This document shows, one piece after another, positions 61,698 to 64,000 of a DNA stretch of 64,000 nucleotides. Position numbers and translations under genes: made by a program. Position 1 is the first letter of the stretch. Each line of letters begins with the position of its first letter. Origin of the DNA: Kitasatospora phosalacinea (GTDB taxonomy: Bacteria; Actinomycetota; Actinomycetes; Streptomycetales; Streptomycetaceae); assembly GCF_030268885.1 (NCBI RefSeq), contig NZ_BSSA01000006.1:248001-312000 (forward strand), read 5' to 3'. The notes below the pieces were generated by a model, which made no database searches, had not been told where the DNA came from, and saw only the letters and a program-made list of their open reading frames with translations.

Positions 61698-62480
61698 GTG
61701 TACCGGTTCCTGCTCAGCCCGCGGTGGCTCGTCGGCACGGTCGTCGCGGTGGCGGCGATCGTGGTCTGCCTGATGCTGGGCACCTGGCAGCTGGACCGCT
61801 TCGAGTCCCGGGTCTCGACCCACCAGGAGAACGGCCGGGCCGCGGCCGCCTCTGCACAGGCCGAGGCGCAGCCGCTGGCGGCGGTGCTGCCGGACGGCGC
61901 GGCCAAGGTCGGCACCGACACCGTCGGCCGGACGGTCCGGGTCACCGGCGCGTACGACGGCGCACACCAACTGCTGGTCCCCGGGCGGACGGTGGACGGC
62001 CACCAGGGCTACTACGTGCTGACCCCGCTGGTCACCGACGGCGGCCGGGCGGTGCCCGTGGTGCGCGGCTGGGCCGCGGGCGAACCCGGCACGGCACCGC
62101 AGGCGCCGACCGGGCAGGTCAGCGTGACCGGACGGCTGCAGGCCCCCGAGAACAGCGGCAGCGGCGGCGCGGTGGCGGGCGGCCTGCCCGCCGGGCAGCT
62201 GGGCACGATCAGCCCGGCCACCCTGGTCAACGTGCTGCCGTACCCCGTGTACGACGGCTGGGTCGCGGCGGACGACGTCCCGGCCGGGCTGACGGCGGTG
62301 CCCACCGTGCAGCCGGAGGGCGGCGACGGGCTGAGCCTGCGGGCCTTCCAGAACCTGGGCTACACCCTGGAGTGGTTCGTCTTCGCCGGGTTCGTGGTGT
62401 TCATGTGGTTCCGGCTGGTGCGCCGCGAGGCGGAGGCCGCCCAGGACCGGGCCCTCGGCCTGGACCCGGTCCTGGACTGA
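61698..62480 (+). CDS. SURF1-family protein (cytochrome oxidase assembly)
   Basis: 260 residues from GTG 61698. Two membrane helices, one at each end (WLVGTVVAVAAIVVCLMLGTWQLDRF; WFVFAGFVVFMWFRLVRRE), with a periplasmic domain between, including VRVTGAYDGAHQLLVPGR and VPVVRGWAAGE. It helps assemble the aa3 cytochrome oxidase. Confidence 0.92.
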   Translation: MYRFLLSPRWLVGTVVAVAAIVVCLMLGTWQLDRFESRVSTHQENGRAAAASAQAEAQPLAAVLPDGAAKVGTDTVGRTVRVTGAYDGAHQLLVPGRTVDGHQGYYVLTPLVTDGGRAVPVVRGWAAGEPGTAPQAPTGQVSVTGRLQAPENSGSGGAVAGGLPAGQLGTISPATLVNVLPYPVYDGWVAADDVPAGLTAVPTVQPEGGDGLSLRAFQNLGYTLEWFVFAGFVVFMWFRLVRREAEAAQDRALGLDPVLD

Positions 62481-62489
62481 TCCCGAGCC

Positions 62490-62533
62490 GGCCGTCGGTC
62501 CGGGCCGGAAGGTCCCGGCCCGGACCGACGGCC
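62490..62533. terminator. Bidirectional hairpin terminator
   Basis: Perfect 19-bp stem (62490-62508 with 62515-62533), loop of 6 nt, between convergent SURF1 and lipoprotein genes. Confidence 0.85.
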
Positions 62534-62535
62534 GC

Positions 62536-63186
62536 TCAGCGGGACCTCGACGGCGAGTGCGCCGGGGACGGCGTCACCTTGCCGCCGGGCGCGGCGCCCG
62601 CGCCCGGGCTGCCGCACGGCACCGGCGGGGCCGCGGCGCTCGCCCCGGTGCCGGAAGGCGGCGCGGCGGTGCCGGTGGCCGGGGTGGCCACGGGCAGCGC
62701 GTTCGGGGTGGCGCAGCCGCCGCCGTAGCCCTGGTAGCCCGGCGCGGGCGACGGGTTGCCGCAGTCGTCGACGTAGTCGTCGGTGCGGGTGGAGTCCCCG
62801 GTGCTGTGGTGGTAGTGGTGCACCGTGCTGCTGCCGCCGGTGGTGTGCTTGGAGCCGGACGACCCGCCGGTGGACGACCCGCCGGTGGAGCCGTGGGAGC
62901 CGCTGGAACCGCCGCCGGACGAGCCGCCCTTGGAGGTGCGACTGCCGCTGGAGCCGCCCTTCGAGGTGCGGCTCCCGCTGCTGCCGCCGCCGGCCCGGGC
63001 CTGCACGACGACACCGCCGCCACCACCGTCGCCGCTCCCGGCCAGCACCAGGCCGGTGTCGGCGGTGACGGCGCCCGCGGCCCGGACGCAGTCGTGGCTC
63101 CCGCTCCCGCTGCCCGTGGCGCAGCCGGCCGCGGTCAGCAGCACGGCGCCGACCGCGGCGGCGGCCAGCGCGGCGCGTCCGCCCAT
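62536..63186 (-). CDS. Low-complexity Ser/Gly-rich lipoprotein
   Basis: 216 residues from ATG 63186. Lipobox LLTAAGC (~residue 20). The middle is built of SSGSRTSKGG (twice) and SSGGGSSGS-like repeats, then HHYHHS and a Pro/Ala tail. Six or so Cys flank the repeats (HDCVRAAG, DDCGN, GGCATP, VPCGSP). No domain recognised; likely an envelope protein of flexible structure. Confidence 0.7.
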   Translation of the reverse strand: MGGRAALAAAAVGAVLLTAAGCATGSGSGSHDCVRAAGAVTADTGLVLAGSGDGGGGGVVVQARAGGGSSGSRTSKGGSSGSRTSKGGSSGGGSSGSHGSTGGSSTGGSSGSKHTTGGSSTVHHYHHSTGDSTRTDDYVDDCGNPSPAPGYQGYGGGCATPNALPVATPATGTAAPPSGTGASAAAPPVPCGSPGAGAAPGGKVTPSPAHSPSRSR

Positions 63187-63217
63187 CAGTTGTCCCCCTC
63201 GTCGTCCGGCCCGCAGC

Positions 63218-64000
63218 TCACCGGACGGTGCCGGGCGCCAGGTGGCGCCGGACGAAGTCGATCTCCAGGCGGAGCTGCTTGATCCGCTCGTCGACGACCA
63301 GCGAACCGTGCCCGGCATCGTAGCGGTACACCTCGTGGACCTTGCCGAGCTCCTCCAGCCGCCGGACGTAGTTGTCGACCTGCCGGATCGGGCAGCGCGG
63401 GTCGTTGACGCCCGCGCTGATGTACACCGGCGCCTTGACCTGCTCGACGTACGTCAGCGGAGAGGAGGCGTGCCAGCGCTCGGGGACCTCCTCGGGCGTG
63501 CCGCCGAAGAGGGTGCGGTCCAGGGACTTCAGCGCCTCCATCTCGTCGGCGTACGCGGTCAGGTAGTCGGCGACCGGGACGGCGGCCAGGCCGAGCGTCC
63601 AGCGGTCGGGCTGGGTGCCGAGGCCGAGCAGGGTCAGGTAGCCGCCCCAGGAGCCGCCGGAGAGCACCAGCCGGTCCGGGTCGGCCAGGCCGGAGGCGAC
63701 CGCCCAGTCGCGGACCGCGCCGATGTCCTCCAGCTCGATCAGGCCGACGCGTTCGGTGAGGGCGTCGGTCCAGGCCTGCCCGTAGCCGGTGGAGCCTCGG
63801 TAGTTGACCCGGACGACGGCGAAGCCGTGGTCGAGCCAGGCGGCGGGTCCGGCCGCGAAGGAGTCGCTGTCGTGGTGGGTCGGGCCGCCGTGCACCTCGA
63901 ACACCGTCGGGTGCGGGCCCTCCCCGGACGGGCGCTGCACCAGCGCGTGCACCCGGCCGCCGGGCCCGTCCACCCAGACGTCCTCGACCGGCACCGAGCC
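63218..64000 (-). CDS. S9 (prolyl oligopeptidase) family peptidase, C-terminal part (5' end outside window)
   Basis: The frame is still open at the right edge, so ~260 C-terminal residues are seen. Catalytic domain: VHGGPTHHDSDSF (oxyanion), VLSGGSWGGYLTL (Ser), GVNDPRCP (Asp) and YDAGHGSLV (His). Members cleave short peptides from their ends or after Pro; the N-terminal propeller lies beyond the window. It is upstream of the low-complexity lipoprotein, with a 31-bp gap. Confidence 0.92.
   Translation of the reverse strand, partial: GSVPVEDVWVDGPGGRVHALVQRPSGEGPHPTVFEVHGGPTHHDSDSFAAGPAAWLDHGFAVVRVNYRGSTGYGQAWTDALTERVGLIELEDIGAVRDWAVASGLADPDRLVLSGGSWGGYLTLLGLGTQPDRWTLGLAAVPVADYLTAYADEMEALKSLDRTLFGGTPEEVPERWHASSPLTYVEQVKAPVYISAGVNDPRCPIRQVDNYVRRLEELGKVHEVYRYDAGHGSLVVDERIKQLRLEIDFVRRHLAPGTVR

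Overview
This is a very GC-rich (roughly 73-75 %) actinobacterial chromosome segment. Small genes with GTG starts, GTGA/ATGA translational coupling, a wblA gene, a Streptomyces-type Crp and strong GC-rich hairpin terminators place it in the Streptomycetaceae (Streptomyces, Kitasatospora or a close relative). No plasmid or prophage backbone, CRISPR array or large biosynthetic gene cluster was seen.

Layout. (1) 1-7504 looks like core chromosome: the end of nhaA, a holin-like membrane protein, an epoxide-hydrolase-like protein that lacks its catalytic nucleophile, a DUF457 membrane hydrolase, a MarP-type protease, a DUF4389 protein, and coupled nth and CoA-pyrophosphatase NUDIX genes. (2) 7505-39065 is a block of accessory character between nth and crp. 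It holds a copper regulon (MFS exporter, secreted His-rich protein, copZ, copA) with four 17-bp CsoR-type boxes; assorted regulators and hydrolases; a second-type seryl-tRNA synthetase; a lipid kinase/PAP2 pair; a kdpFABC operon whose kdpA is frameshifted and whose upstream region has six 11-bp tandem repeats; a sirtuin; a five-gene ECF sigma / zinc-finger anti-sigma / ABC transporter operon divergent from a small secreted four-cysteine protein; and a two-amidohydrolase + permease + GntR catabolic cluster. (3) 39066-50163 returns to recognisable core: crp, MBL hydrolase, NUDIX, RidA, DUF4177, paired ArsA-type ATPases, wblA, a bifunctional penicillin-binding protein, YqeY, a metallophosphoesterase and tRNA-Pro(CGG). 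(4) 50164-64000 is mixed: an HNH-nuclease fragment beside the tRNA; an APC permease - M20 dipeptidase - M24 aminopeptidase peptide-use operon; LysR, PadR, GlxA/AraC and XRE-cupin regulators; an L,D-transpeptidase lipoprotein; SURF1; a low-complexity lipoprotein; and the C-terminal half of an S9 peptidase.

How the genes work together. The copper genes share one operator motif and should respond together to Cu(I), but csoR itself is not here. Kdp would be a high-affinity K+ pump, but as sequenced kdpA cannot make its first transmembrane helix in frame. The sigma operon is translationally coupled from sigma factor to the last permease, so it probably forms one envelope-stress or peptide-export/immunity module; the divergent secreted protein is its most obvious candidate partner. 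The M20/M24/APC genes fit uptake and breakdown of small peptides.

Most unusual points: the broken kdpA, the six-unit 11-bp repeat upstream of kdp, the premature TAA at codon 4 of an alpha/beta hydrolase, the Ala-for-nucleophile change in the epoxide-hydrolase homologue, twin TCACTC-N4-GAGTGA palindromes between wblA and the PBP gene, the extra SerRS with a structured leader, and three 72-bp tandem repeats after the first amidohydrolase. Functions are read from the sequence and remembered families; no database search was run.
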